26,595 nucleotides of DNA from Mariprofundaceae bacterium (GCA_030950975.1 JAUZQL010000191.1:1-26595); one strand, 5' to 3'. Counted from the first letter of the stretch, positions 14,528 through 23,293 are shown. Made by a program: numbers and translations. Notes: generated from the letters alone by a model not told the origin.

Positions 14528-15897
14528 ATCAATCGCCTGTTTATTTAATTGATTTTCCTGTGGATGTGGATGCAGATATGCGTGTTCAATTGGGGCGTTT
14601 GCTACCAGATACAGCGGTGACTTCATATCAGCAACAAGATATTTTCATCTATGGTCAAGATGATTGGAAGGCGGAAGAGAATGCTGTTATTCTTCTTTGG
14701 GATAGTGTGATGGTGGTGTCATTGGTGCGCCGTTTGTTTGGACAGCAACCGCAAGCGAATATTGTAGTATTGGCGGCATTGGGCGATCCTGAACGCGGTA
14801 GTGATGTGATGGCATTGGGCGCAATGGACTATCGCATACTGCCTTGTCCTGATGAAGTGATGGGGATTTATGTGCGTAAGGCAGGGCATCAAGCGGAACT
14901 TACACGACAAGCCGAAATACAACGGCAAGGCAGTGATTTATTTATTACCCAAGATGTTGATACGCGCCGATTATTGGATCAAGTGGCCTTGGTTGCACCC
15001 AGTCAGGCATCGGTATTGGTAGTGGGAGAATCAGGAACAGGTAAAGAGCGTCTCTCTCGTTATGTTCATCAATGTTCCAATCGACGTGAACGTGCTTTTG
15101 TTGCCATCAATTGTGCGGCCATTCCTGATGGTATGTTGGAATCTGAGTTGTTTGGTCATGAAAAAGGATCTTTTACAGGTGCTGTAGAATCACGCCCTGG
15201 TAAATTTGAAATCGCTCATGAAGGAACCTTGTTGTTGGATGAAATCACTGAAATGCCCTTGCATTTACAAGCCAAATTGCTGCGTGTATTGCAAGAAGGT
15301 GAAGTGGATCGCTTGGGTGGTCGTAAACCTGTGAAAGTGGATGTCCGTGTGATTGCAACCAGTAATCGAAATATTGAGAAGGCGGTTGCCGAGGGTGCTT
15401 TTAGGCAGGATTTATTTTATCGCTTGAATGTAGTGACCATCCAACTGCCACCGTTATGTCAACGTTTGGTAGATATTGAGCCATTAGCGGATCATTTTTT
15501 ACAAAAGTTTTCAGATATGTATCACAAACCTGCACCTAAAATACCCAATTCTGTGCTGAAAAGTCTTCAGGAATATGCGTGGCCGGGCAATGTGCGTGAA
15601 TTGGAAAACTGCATGCATCGCGCTTTTTTAATGAGCTTGGATGATTCCTTACATGCTGAGCATTTGGGTTTTTCTTCGAGTGTGCAAGTGCAACAAAAAG
15701 AGGAAGTTTCTGCCGCTATGGATGTGGAAGCGGGCATGACTATTCGAGATATGGAACGCGTCCTTATTGAGCAAACATTGAAGCATGTTCAAGGTAATCG
15801 TACAGAAGCAGCCAAATTATTGGGGATTAGTATCCGCACCTTACGCAATAAGTTGAATGATTATAAGAGTGGCACTCCCCTTGCTTTAGCATCATAA
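14524..15897 (+). CDS. FleQ/FlrA-type sigma54 activator with degenerate receiver
   Basis: This encodes 457 residues. The N-terminal 125 residues resemble a receiver that has lost the acidic pair and the conserved lysine (ILPCPDE replaces LKKPFDxDE), as in FleQ, FlrA or FlbD. The AAA+ domain (about 140-370) has Walker A GESGTGKE (168-175), the sigma54 loop as GSFTGA (215-220), Walker B LLLDEI (236-241), FRQDLFYRLN and WPGNVRELEN. The usual LPPLRER is LPPLCQR here. A Fis-type HTH (about 408-447, GNRTEAAKLLGISIRTLRNK) follows. It lies directly before flgB and is the likely master or class-III activator for the cluster. Its start overlaps the TPR gene stop. Confidence 0.88.
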   Translation: MNQSPVYLIDFPVDVDADMRVQLGRLLPDTAVTSYQQQDIFIYGQDDWKAEENAVILLWDSVMVVSLVRRLFGQQPQANIVVLAALGDPERGSDVMALGAMDYRILPCPDEVMGIYVRKAGHQAELTRQAEIQRQGSDLFITQDVDTRRLLDQVALVAPSQASVLVVGESGTGKERLSRYVHQCSNRRERAFVAINCAAIPDGMLESELFGHEKGSFTGAVESRPGKFEIAHEGTLLLDEITEMPLHLQAKLLRVLQEGEVDRLGGRKPVKVDVRVIATSNRNIEKAVAEGAFRQDLFYRLNVVTIQLPPLCQRLVDIEPLADHFLQKFSDMYHKPAPKIPNSVLKSLQEYAWPGNVRELENCMHRAFLMSLDDSLHAEHLGFSSSVQVQQKEEVSAAMDVEAGMTIRDMERVLIEQTLKHVQGNRTEAAKLLGISIRTLRNKLNDYKSGTPLALAS

Positions 15898-15933
15898 ACA
15901 ATGCTTTAAGTATTTGCTTGATTATTTCCGTCA

Positions 15934-15959
15934 TAAAGTTGACAGAAAAAGGCTGAATA
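15934..15959 (+). promoter_or_regulatory. Possible flagellar sigma28-like promoter before flgB
   Basis: TAAAGTT (15934-15940) matches the sigma28 -35 element, and GCTGAATA (15952-15959) matches GCCGATAA at 5 of 8 positions with spacing one base short. It lies 20 bp before the flgB ATG, in the only sizeable gap (81 bp) between the activator and the structural genes. Weak evidence. Confidence 0.25.
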
Positions 15960-15978
15960 CGTGTTGAAGGAGGAAGTG

Positions 15979-16389
15979 ATGGCTCAAACTTTATTTGGTG
16001 CAAGTTTTTTACGTTTAGAATCAGCCATCACTGCCAGAGAACAAGCGCAGACTGTTTATGCTTCTAACATCGCCAATGCCGATACGCCTAATTATAAGGC
16101 TGATACACGAAGTTTTGCAGATTTTTTTGCTGAAAAAAGTGCAGGTGTATCAGGACATTTAACACGTACAGATCCTCGTCATTTGGATATATCATCCTCA
16201 TCATCAAGTGTGTTTGGTGGCGTATTTCATCGTCATGAAAATGCTTTAAGGATGGATGGTAATACCGTAGATACACGGAAAGAAATGACCAATATGGCAA
16301 AAAATCAAATGATGCATGAGTTAAATGTGCAAATTATCAAAGGTCGCCTAACGGGTATGGCGAATGTGATTAAAGCAGGGAGTCGTTGA
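15979..16389 (+). CDS. flgB: Flagellar basal-body rod protein FlgB
   Basis: This encodes 136 residues. The flagellar-rod signature ASNIANADTPNYKADTRSF is close to the N-terminus, and a C-terminal helix MTNMAKNQMMHELNVQIIKG completes the fold. FlgB is a proximal rod subunit exported by the flagellar type III system. The frame is open from GTG 15961, but ATG 15979 is chosen because AAGGAGGAA (15967-15975) is at ideal spacing and MAQTLFGASF fits the family. Its TGA overlaps the flgC ATG (TGATG). Confidence 0.95.
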   Translation: MAQTLFGASFLRLESAITAREQAQTVYASNIANADTPNYKADTRSFADFFAEKSAGVSGHLTRTDPRHLDISSSSSSVFGGVFHRHENALRMDGNTVDTRKEMTNMAKNQMMHELNVQIIKGRLTGMANVIKAGSR

Positions 16390-16844
16390 TGCCTAATAGT
16401 ATTTTCTCCTCAATGAATATTAGTGCTGCTGGTATGGCGGCACAACGTGCGCGTTTGGATGTGGTGGCTGAAAATATTGCCAATGCTGAATCGACACGAA
16501 CAAAAGCAGGCGGACCTTATCGTCGTCGGCAAGTTATTTTTCAAACGATTCCCACATCAGGTCAAGCCTCTTTTGGGGCGGTGTTCCAAAGCACCATGAA
16601 AAGTCAATCGAGTTTTCAATCTGTTCATGTATCAAAAGTGATTGAGGATCAAACGCCGTTTCGTGAAGTATATGACCCATCTCACCCTGATGCTGATGCA
16701 AAAGGTATGGTGAAAATGCCGAATGTGAACACTGTGAAAGAAATGGTGGACATGAATTCTGCTGCACGTGGATTTGAATCCAATGTTACGGTCATGCAAG
16801 CATCCAAACGGATGTTTTTAAAATCACTTGAGTTATTGCGTTAA
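16389..16844 (+). CDS. flgC: Flagellar basal-body rod protein FlgC
   Basis: This encodes 151 residues with the N-terminal rod motif ISAAGMAAQRARLDVVAENI followed by ANAEST, and the C-terminal VNTVKEMVDMNSAARGFESN helix typical of FlgC. FlgC joins FlgB, FlgF and FliE in the proximal rod. I start at ATG 16389, which overlaps the flgB stop; an in-frame TTG lies one codon upstream. GGGAG at 16379-16383 is the likely ribosome binding site. Confidence 0.95.
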   Translation: MPNSIFSSMNISAAGMAAQRARLDVVAENIANAESTRTKAGGPYRRRQVIFQTIPTSGQASFGAVFQSTMKSQSSFQSVHVSKVIEDQTPFREVYDPSHPDADAKGMVKMPNVNTVKEMVDMNSAARGFESNVTVMQASKRMFLKSLELLR

Positions 16845-16872
16845 GATCGCTTAATCCTGAAGGAGTTTAGAT

Positions 16873-17160
16873 ATGAATATTCAAGGTCTCTTAAATACCA
16901 ATGTATTACAGCCTGAAAAACCCCAAAAGCTTGCACAAAGTGGCGATTTTAGTGCGCTGCTTAAACATTATGTATCGGATATAAATCATACCTCAAAAGC
17001 TGCGAGTAAAGCTGCGGAAAAGCTTGCTGTGACAGGTGTTGGTAGTCCTGCGGAAACCATGATTGCTCTGAAGAAAGCAGGTTTATCCTTTCAATTATTG
17101 GTTGCTGCACGTGGTAAAGTGGTAGACGCTTACCGTGAAGTGATGCGTATGCAGATTTAG
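16873..17160 (+). CDS. fliE: Flagellar hook-basal body protein FliE
   Basis: This encodes 95 residues, the usual FliE size. The C-terminal half has the conserved SPAETMIALKKAGLSFQLLV and ARGKVVDAYREVMRMQI. FliE links the MS-ring (FliF) to the rod. GAAGGAG precedes the ATG at 16873. The order flgB-flgC-fliE-fliF is conserved in many bacteria. Confidence 0.94.
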   Translation: MNIQGLLNTNVLQPEKPQKLAQSGDFSALLKHYVSDINHTSKAASKAAEKLAVTGVGSPAETMIALKKAGLSFQLLVAARGKVVDAYREVMRMQI

Positions 17161-17201
17161 GTTTGATTGGGTTGATGATGTATGTTGTTTAGGAGAGATG
17201 T

Positions 17202-18818
17202 ATGGCTGATGTACCGCTAAATCAAGCTTCGCCACAATTAGGTGAGGAAGGAATGGAAATGCAAAATCCGCCTGTGGATGTGAGTACATCCACGAAAATT
17301 CAACAGATGCTGATGGAAAACCGTCGTTTATTGATGTTGGTTGCAGGAACATTGATGTTGATAGGCTTTTTAAGTCTCGTTTTGTGGTCTTCTGAAACAC
17401 CTTATCGACCTGTATATACAGGTATGAATGAAAAAGATGCTGCTGCGATTGTTGAAATTTTACAGAAAGAACATATTCCTTATAAATTAGAAGGTGCTGG
17501 AACGGTCTTAGTTCCTAAAGAACAGGTCTATGTGGCGCGTTTAAAGCTTGCCAGTGAAGATGTAATGCCGGGTGTAGGAACTGGTTTTGAAATTTTTGAC
17601 CGTGCCAGTGAATTTGGTGTGAGTGATTTTACACAAAAAATTAATTTACAACGTGCATTGCAAGGTGAGTTGGCACGTACGATTGAAGTGTTACCTCAAA
17701 TTACAGCAGCACGCGTGCATTTGGTGATGCCTAAAACCTCTGCTTTTGCTGAACGTGATCGAAAAGCGAGTGCATCGGTGATGTTGCAAATGATGGGAGG
17801 GCGGCACTTGCCTCCAGCCAATGTGATTGCTATTCAAAATCTCGTTGCAGCGAGTATTCCAGAGTTAGATAAATCAGATGTTACGGTCGTGGATTCGTCA
17901 GGTAATTTGTTGACGAGTAAAGATCAAGCGCAAGGTATGGCGCAAGGTCAAACCATGGAAAGCTATCAAACGGGTTTGGAAAAACGTTTGGGCGTACGCT
18001 TGAAAACCATGCTTGAGCAAGTGGTGGGAGCAGGGCAAGCCGTGGTTCGTATTTCGGCATCCATTACACGAGAGTATGTTGAGAAAAACAGTAAGCGTTA
18101 CAATCCTGATGAACAGGTGTTGCGTAGTCAGAAGACCAATGAAGAAAAACGCAATTCTACGCAAGGGCTACCGCAAGGCGTGCCCGGTGTGGCTTCCAAT
18201 ACACCGGGGCAAAACCCTCAAGCCAATACTGCCAAAGCAGCGGGAGAAACGGCAAGCAAGCGTGAAGTGGTGAATAATTATGAAATCAGCAATACCACTG
18301 AGCATAAAGTGATTCCTTTTGGAAATATCAAACGTTTGTCTGTGGCAGTGATTGTAGGCGGTAGCTTTAAGGTTGCAGATGATGGTAGTAAAACATTTGT
18401 ACCACGCACTAAAAAAGAGTTGAAGAGCTTGAGATTGTTGGTGCAACGCGCAGTTGGTTACGATGAGGATCGTGGCGATACAGTGGAATTACAAAGTATG
18501 CCGTTATTGGATTTCTCCAATCATGATGATGAAGATGCTTTGAAAGCAGAAGAAAATAAGGCGTTTTATTTTGAAATAGGGCGTTATGCCTTGGCAGCTT
18601 TGGCACTGTTCTTTATTGCTTGGTTCTTGTTGCGCCCTTTGGCGCGTCGTTTAACCCCTGAACCTAAAGAAACCTTAAATAATGCTGGCGTATTGGGTGG
18701 TAATGCTGGGAAATTAACGGCTGAAATGAGTCAAATTGATAAGGCACGTCTCGCTGTAAGCAATGATCCAGAACGAGCTGAAAAAGTATTGCGTGAATGG
18801 GTAGGAACAACCTCATGA
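17202..18818 (+). CDS. fliF: Flagellar MS-ring protein FliF
   Basis: This encodes 538 residues with two transmembrane helices (about 43-62 and 462-477) bordering a large periplasmic region with the ring-building motifs (YTGMNEKDAAAIVEILQKE, RALQGELARTIEVL, ARVHLVMPK). The cytoplasmic tail ends in ARLAVSNDPERAEKVLREWV, the conserved FliG-binding segment. FliF builds the MS-ring housing the export apparatus and bearing the C-ring. GGAGAG precedes the ATG. Its stop overlaps the fliG start (ATGA). Confidence 0.96.
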   Translation: MADVPLNQASPQLGEEGMEMQNPPVDVSTSTKIQQMLMENRRLLMLVAGTLMLIGFLSLVLWSSETPYRPVYTGMNEKDAAAIVEILQKEHIPYKLEGAGTVLVPKEQVYVARLKLASEDVMPGVGTGFEIFDRASEFGVSDFTQKINLQRALQGELARTIEVLPQITAARVHLVMPKTSAFAERDRKASASVMLQMMGGRHLPPANVIAIQNLVAASIPELDKSDVTVVDSSGNLLTSKDQAQGMAQGQTMESYQTGLEKRLGVRLKTMLEQVVGAGQAVVRISASITREYVEKNSKRYNPDEQVLRSQKTNEEKRNSTQGLPQGVPGVASNTPGQNPQANTAKAAGETASKREVVNNYEISNTTEHKVIPFGNIKRLSVAVIVGGSFKVADDGSKTFVPRTKKELKSLRLLVQRAVGYDEDRGDTVELQSMPLLDFSNHDDEDALKAEENKAFYFEIGRYALAALALFFIAWFLLRPLARRLTPEPKETLNNAGVLGGNAGKLTAEMSQIDKARLAVSNDPERAEKVLREWVGTTS

Positions 18819-19819
18819 ACCGAAATGAAAAAGAGTTAACGGGGGATGATAAAGCGGCCATTTTATTGTTCGCTTTAGGTCCTGAAGTTGCGGCTCCCTT
18901 GGTTCAAAATATGGATGATACAACCATGATTCGTTTGGCACGGCGTATGGAAAATTTGGGAAAAATTGAAAGTGGTGTTTTAACCAAGGTTTTGGACGAA
19001 TATTTAAAGTTGCATGAATCGGATGATCCTATGATGCATTCATCACGTAAAGATGTGGTTGCGCTGTTAAATTTAGCCGTGGAAAAAGAGCGTGCTGATA
19101 TGATTATGGGTGATATTAGTAAACCAAGGAAACTGACTGTTTGGGAAAAATTATCACGCATTAAACCTTCCATGATTGCGACTTACATTGAAGATGAACA
19201 TCCTCAGACGGTGGCACTTATTTTGGGTAATTTGGATACTTCTGTGGCAAGTCATGTGATTGCTATTTTGCCAGATGATATGCAAATGTCTGTGGTCATG
19301 CGCATGTCAAAAATTGAGACCGTACCGCAAGAGTTGGTCAATGATATTGAAGAGACCTTAGAGAAAGAGCTGGCTGAAGCGACGGGTGATACAGGCATTA
19401 GTTTTGATGGCATGGTCAGTGTTGTCGAAATCCTGAAATCGTTGGATAAAGATGTATCGAAGATGATTTTGGAAAAATTGGAAGAGCAAGATCAAGAATT
19501 ATATTCACAAGTGGATAAATTATTATTGGTTTTTGAAGATTTACTGGAACTTACTGCCAAAGATATTCAAACAATTCTAAAACATATTTCATCCGATGAT
19601 TTGGTGAAAGCTTTGAAAGGAGCACCCGATGAACTGGCTGAAAGTTTCTTTTATAATATGTCACAACGAGCAGCTGAAATCATGCGAGAAGACATGCAAG
19701 TGATGGGACCTATGAAGTTATCGGATGTGGAAGAAGCGCAACAAAATATTCTGCAATCAGTGCGTAAATTGGATGAAGACGGTTCGATTAGTTTGGGTGG
19801 TGGCGATGATATGTTGTAA
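18815..19819 (+). CDS. fliG: Flagellar motor switch protein FliG
   Basis: This encodes 334 residues. The N-terminal FliF-binding domain begins LTGDDKAAILLFALGPEVAA. The middle domain has the EHPQ motif (EDEHPQTVALILGNL), and the C-terminal domain has the torque helix region (VFEDLLELTAKDIQTILKHI, SSDDLVKALKGAPDEL). It forms the C-ring top and interacts with the stator. The frame is open 6 codons upstream, but ATG 18815 in the ATGA overlap with fliF and GTAGGAA at 18801-18807 decide the start. Confidence 0.96.
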   Translation: MNRNEKELTGDDKAAILLFALGPEVAAPLVQNMDDTTMIRLARRMENLGKIESGVLTKVLDEYLKLHESDDPMMHSSRKDVVALLNLAVEKERADMIMGDISKPRKLTVWEKLSRIKPSMIATYIEDEHPQTVALILGNLDTSVASHVIAILPDDMQMSVVMRMSKIETVPQELVNDIEETLEKELAEATGDTGISFDGMVSVVEILKSLDKDVSKMILEKLEEQDQELYSQVDKLLLVFEDLLELTAKDIQTILKHISSDDLVKALKGAPDELAESFFYNMSQRAAEIMREDMQVMGPMKLSDVEEAQQNILQSVRKLDEDGSISLGGGDDML

Positions 19820-19861
19820 ACAGAAAAAACATGTGATATTGAGTCAAGTTAAGGGGTTGCT

Positions 19862-20599
19862 ATGGCATTAGATCGTTTGCCTACGATTGAAGATAACGGG
19901 CTTTATCAGCGAAGAACACCAGCGCCTTTTCTTCAGCTTGATAAGCAGACTGGAGCGCAGACTCCTTTTATTCGGTCGGGTGAGCAGACAGAGCCAGCAC
20001 CTTTAAATATGTCTCAAGAGATTACTAGTTCACCGCCTGAACTTAATGAAGAACAGCAACGTATGCAGGAATTAGACCGTATGTTGCAAGAGGCAAAAAG
20101 TCGGGCGGATATTGTTGAACGAGAAGCCTATGATAAGGCTTATGCCGCAGGCGAAAAATCAGGCATGGCACTGGGTGAGAAACGCGCAGAACAAACCTTG
20201 GAACAAATGAACCAGTTGTTAAAACAGGCCGATATGCAGTTGGCGAGTTTGGATTACATGTGTCGCGAAGCTATTTTGGATATTTCTGAATCAGTGGTGT
20301 TACATCTGTTGGGTGAAATAGGCGAGGATAAACATGCTTTATTGATGAAAGCCGTTGAACGTGCTGCATTTCAATTCCCTGATTTGTCTGAATTGATTGT
20401 ACTGTTGAATCCCAATGATGTGCAAAATTTTGAATCACTCTTGTCAGACAGCGTATTGGCGAGGTCGCGTATTCGAGGACAAGCTGATATTGAAGAAGGA
20501 AGTTGTCGTTTGATGTCCAATCATCAGGATGTATTGATTCATCCTCATCAGGCGTTGCGTGAAAGTTTTCATGTCTTGCGGCAACAAATCTCAGCTTAA
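19862..20599 (+). CDS. fliH: Flagellar assembly protein FliH
   Basis: This encodes 245 residues. The N-terminal 70 residues are proline/polar and variable. A helical stretch follows (about 60-125, EEQQRMQELDRMLQEAKSRA and AYAAGEKSGMALGEKRAEQT) and the C-terminal domain is FliH/YscL-like (LVVHLLGE-type ESVVLHLLGEIGEDKHALLM, HPHQALRESF). FliH binds and restrains the FliI ATPase and guides it to the export gate. The identity rests on weak sequence similarity plus its place between fliG and fliI. Confidence 0.88.
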   Translation: MALDRLPTIEDNGLYQRRTPAPFLQLDKQTGAQTPFIRSGEQTEPAPLNMSQEITSSPPELNEEQQRMQELDRMLQEAKSRADIVEREAYDKAYAAGEKSGMALGEKRAEQTLEQMNQLLKQADMQLASLDYMCREAILDISESVVLHLLGEIGEDKHALLMKAVERAAFQFPDLSELIVLLNPNDVQNFESLLSDSVLARSRIRGQADIEEGSCRLMSNHQDVLIHPHQALRESFHVLRQQISA

Positions 20600-20602
20600 A
20601 TC

Positions 20603-21979
20603 ATGGCGATGAATGAATCTTTTTCTCAATCTATATGGGGACAATCATCACGTCGTCAAATTATTGACGGATTAAAACAATACCCACCTTATCCCTTGCG
20701 AGGGCGGGTTCATAAAGTCTTAGGTCCGATGCTTGAGGCAACAGGTTTGACATGCAGCGTGGGGAATAGTTGTGATATTCATTGTTCTGTGGGGCATACC
20801 TTGGAAGCTGAGGTGGTTGGTTTTCGTGATGACCGAAGCCTATTGATGCCCGTCGGAACCACGCGAGGCATTGCACCCGGTGATGCGGTATCGGCGCGTT
20901 TGACCGCACCTCATATTCAAGTGGATGAGTCCCTTATGGGTCGTGTTTTGGATGGTCAAGGAGGTGCGATGGATGGACAAACTTTGATTCCTTCAGGACG
21001 TTTGTACCCCTTGCATGGCACATCGTTGAATCCGTATGAACGTCATACCATTGAAAGCCCAATGCAATTAGGTGTGCGTATGATGGATGCGTGTTTGCCA
21101 ATGGGTTGGGGGCAACGCTTGGGTTTATTCGCAGGTGCAGGTGTTGGAAAAAGTATGCTGTTAGGCATGTTAGCAAGAAACTCAGATGCGGATGTCAATG
21201 TGATTGCGTTGGTGGGAGAACGTGGGCGTGAAGTCCGTGAATTTTTAGATATTTCATTGGGTGAAGAAGCATTGCAACGCAGTGTGGTGGTGGTGGCAAC
21301 ATCGGATACACCGCCTGTTGTGCGTGTCCGAGCAGCACTCTTGGCAACAACGATTGCAGAGGGTTTTCGTGACAAAGGAAAACGTGTGTTGCTGATGATG
21401 GATAGTTTAACCCGTTTTGCCCAAGCCCAACGTGAAATTGGCTTGATGTTGGGTGAACCACCTGCAAGCAAGGGTTACACACCTTCTTGTTTTACGGCAT
21501 TGGCAGAGCTTTTAGAACGTGCTGGACCGGGTTTGAAATCTGCACCGCAACGGGGTGATATTAGTGGTTTATATACCGTACTCGTGGAAGGTGATGATTT
21601 ATCCGCAGATCCCGTGGCAGATTCGGCGATGGCTATTTTAGATGGGCATGCAGTCTTGGAACGAAAGTTGGCGCAGCAAGGGCATTATCCTGCGATTAAC
21701 TTACAACGAAGTATTAGCCGTTTAGAAAGTCAATTGAGTGATGTGGATGTTTTGCATGCGGCACGCTCCTTGCGTAAAGAATTATCATTGTATGAACGCA
21801 TGGAGGATATGATTAACATGGGCGCGTATGAACAAGGAAGCAATCCTGAATTGGATAAAGTGATTGAGCATATGCCCCATATTCGCGCCTTTTTGCAGCA
21901 ACAGCCTGAAGAGCGATGTCAACGCATTGAAGCTTTGCAACAATTATTATCGCTGACTCAGCCTAGCTCAGGGTTGTAA
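20603..21979 (+). CDS. fliI: Flagellum-specific ATPase FliI
   Basis: This encodes 458 residues related to the F1 beta subunit. Walker A GAGVGKS is at 178-184; VGERGREVREF, LLMMDSLTRFAQAQREIGL with the Walker B aspartate, and YPAINLQRSISRLESQLSDV are all present. It energises unfolding and delivery of export substrates. Two in-frame ATGs (20603 and 20609) are possible; neither has a strong ribosome binding site, and coupling with fliH, whose stop is 3 nt upstream, is likely. Confidence 0.96.
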   Translation: MAMNESFSQSIWGQSSRRQIIDGLKQYPPYPLRGRVHKVLGPMLEATGLTCSVGNSCDIHCSVGHTLEAEVVGFRDDRSLLMPVGTTRGIAPGDAVSARLTAPHIQVDESLMGRVLDGQGGAMDGQTLIPSGRLYPLHGTSLNPYERHTIESPMQLGVRMMDACLPMGWGQRLGLFAGAGVGKSMLLGMLARNSDADVNVIALVGERGREVREFLDISLGEEALQRSVVVVATSDTPPVVRVRAALLATTIAEGFRDKGKRVLLMMDSLTRFAQAQREIGLMLGEPPASKGYTPSCFTALAELLERAGPGLKSAPQRGDISGLYTVLVEGDDLSADPVADSAMAILDGHAVLERKLAQQGHYPAINLQRSISRLESQLSDVDVLHAARSLRKELSLYERMEDMINMGAYEQGSNPELDKVIEHMPHIRAFLQQQPEERCQRIEALQQLLSLTQPSSGL

Positions 21980-21982
21980 ACT

Positions 21983-22429
21983 GTGGGTTTATCTCCTCAT
22001 CAAGTGTTATCTCAATTGGCTGAACAGGAACGGGATCGTATTCAAACATCACTGCTTGAATTAGAGCGGCAACGGATGCTTTTAGAGCAAAAATCCAATG
22101 GGTTAAAAGAACACGGTCAACAATTGATGCAAGAACGAGATCAATTGTTACAAGAGAGCAGTACCAAGGCTTCGATGTTGATGATGTTGGGCGAGGCTAT
22201 GCAAGAGCAATATATACGTTTGATGCAAGTAGGGCAGGGCTTGGATGAGGTTAAAGAGAAGGAAAGTGCCTTGCGTAAAGTTTGGATTGTTGCCAATCAG
22301 AAATGTGAAATTCATGAAAAGATGCAAAAAAAAGTAGAAAAGCAGGAAACACGAAAAAAAGAACACCGTACTCAGCAGCAAATGGACGATGTTTTTTCTG
22401 CTCGCTATGCCAGAGAGGTTAAACACTGA
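21983..22429 (+). CDS. fliJ: FliJ-like coiled-coil export chaperone
   Basis: This encodes 148 residues, nearly all predicted coiled coil (ERDRIQTSLLELERQRMLLE and following, then KMQKKVEKQETRKKEHRTQQ). It has the size and charge pattern of FliJ, the central-stalk protein of the FliI ATPase ring. It is placed directly after fliI, with 3 nt between. The start is a GTG at 21983 lacking a clear ribosome binding site, so translation is probably coupled. Sequence identity to FliJ is weak; the call rests on position and shape. Its TGA overlaps the next ATG. Confidence 0.8.
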   Translation: MGLSPHQVLSQLAEQERDRIQTSLLELERQRMLLEQKSNGLKEHGQQLMQERDQLLQESSTKASMLMMLGEAMQEQYIRLMQVGQGLDEVKEKESALRKVWIVANQKCEIHEKMQKKVEKQETRKKEHRTQQQMDDVFSARYAREVKH

Positions 22430-23109
22430 TGAAACGTCGAGTTTTACCCATCATGTTGGTGGTACTGAGTGTGTTTATTGTTGGAAAAGTTGCCATCAAT
22501 TGGATGCAGTATGATGGTGAAAAGGCGATGATTGCTGGGCAAAATACGGATGCTATGTTGGCGAATGAACCGTCAGTAGCCACGGCGGAAGATGAACAAT
22601 TGGCGGGTGTAAAAGTCGCTGATAACAAGGCAACGGCATGGGGTGAATTGTGGGTTCCATCGGCAGAAGCTGCGGCATCGATGCCGATTGCGGAAGAATC
22701 AGGAAGTTCCAATCAAGATATGAAAGCCTTGCAGCAAGCACGTGTTCAAATTGCTGCGAAAGAAAAACAATTGAATGAACATTTGGATGCTTTGAATAAG
22801 GCGGATGCACGTGTTAAAAAGAGGATTAAAGAACTAGAAGACTTGGAAAGTAATATTCAAGATTTACTGGAACAAGAAAAAGCGGTTAAAAATAAAAAAA
22901 TCAAACGTTTGACGGCTGTCTATGAAGGCATGAAAGCGGATAAAGCAGCCGCTGTGATTTCGCAGATGGAGTTGTCGACTGTCGTGAAAATGTTTTCTAA
23001 AATGGATGAAAAGAAAGTGGGTAAAATTTTATCTTTCTTGAGACCCAAACAAGCCATGATGATTAGCCAAGCGTTGACGCAAGGAATTGGAACATTACAA
23101 AAACGTTAA
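22429..23109 (+). CDS. MotE-like protein with MgtE-N-type domain
   Basis: This encodes 226 residues. A membrane anchor lies at about 5-24 (RVLPIMLVVLSVFIVGKVA), then a low-complexity periplasmic linker, a long coiled coil (about 100-165) and a C-terminal MgtE-N-like helical domain (YEGMKADKAAAVISQMELST and KMDEKKVGKILSFLRPKQA). This architecture is that of MotE, which acts with the MotC stator-associated protein in alphaproteobacteria; similar proteins sit after fliJ in other lineages. No motA/B genes are nearby. It closes the flagellar cluster. Confidence 0.78.
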   Translation: MKRRVLPIMLVVLSVFIVGKVAINWMQYDGEKAMIAGQNTDAMLANEPSVATAEDEQLAGVKVADNKATAWGELWVPSAEAAASMPIAEESGSSNQDMKALQQARVQIAAKEKQLNEHLDALNKADARVKKRIKELEDLESNIQDLLEQEKAVKNKKIKRLTAVYEGMKADKAAAVISQMELSTVVKMFSKMDEKKVGKILSFLRPKQAMMISQALTQGIGTLQKR

Positions 23110-23293
23110 GCAATGAATGTCTAAAATACCTTGTTCTTTCTTGCGATGAACGCAGCTTGCGCCGCCTTCACCACCCACTGGTGGTTGAAAACTTCTAAAT
23201 GATATCGCACTTCACATGCAGTGGAAAATCATCGGCAGGCAATCGTTCTGTTGGATGTTTTGTGTTCAATCAGTGCGACGGATACATATATAC
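23110..23293 (+). other. Upstream region of the RhlE-type helicase
   Basis: The 184 bp between the MotE-like gene and the helicase start hold no gene I can support. A short perfect inverted repeat lies at 23170-23185 (ACCACC, 4-nt loop, GGTGGT). No T-tract follows, so it is not an obvious terminator. DEAD-box helicase genes often have long 5' leaders used for cold-shock control; that is a possibility here but not shown. Confidence 0.35.

Noticed and set aside
15901..15920. Possible sigma54 site before flgB (TTTGCTT)
   Set aside because: The -12-like TTGC has no GG at the required 12-nt upstream position.
21043..21482. Two overlapping minus-strand frames inside fliI
   Set aside because: Antisense to the Walker A and Walker B region of a certain gene; no independent support.
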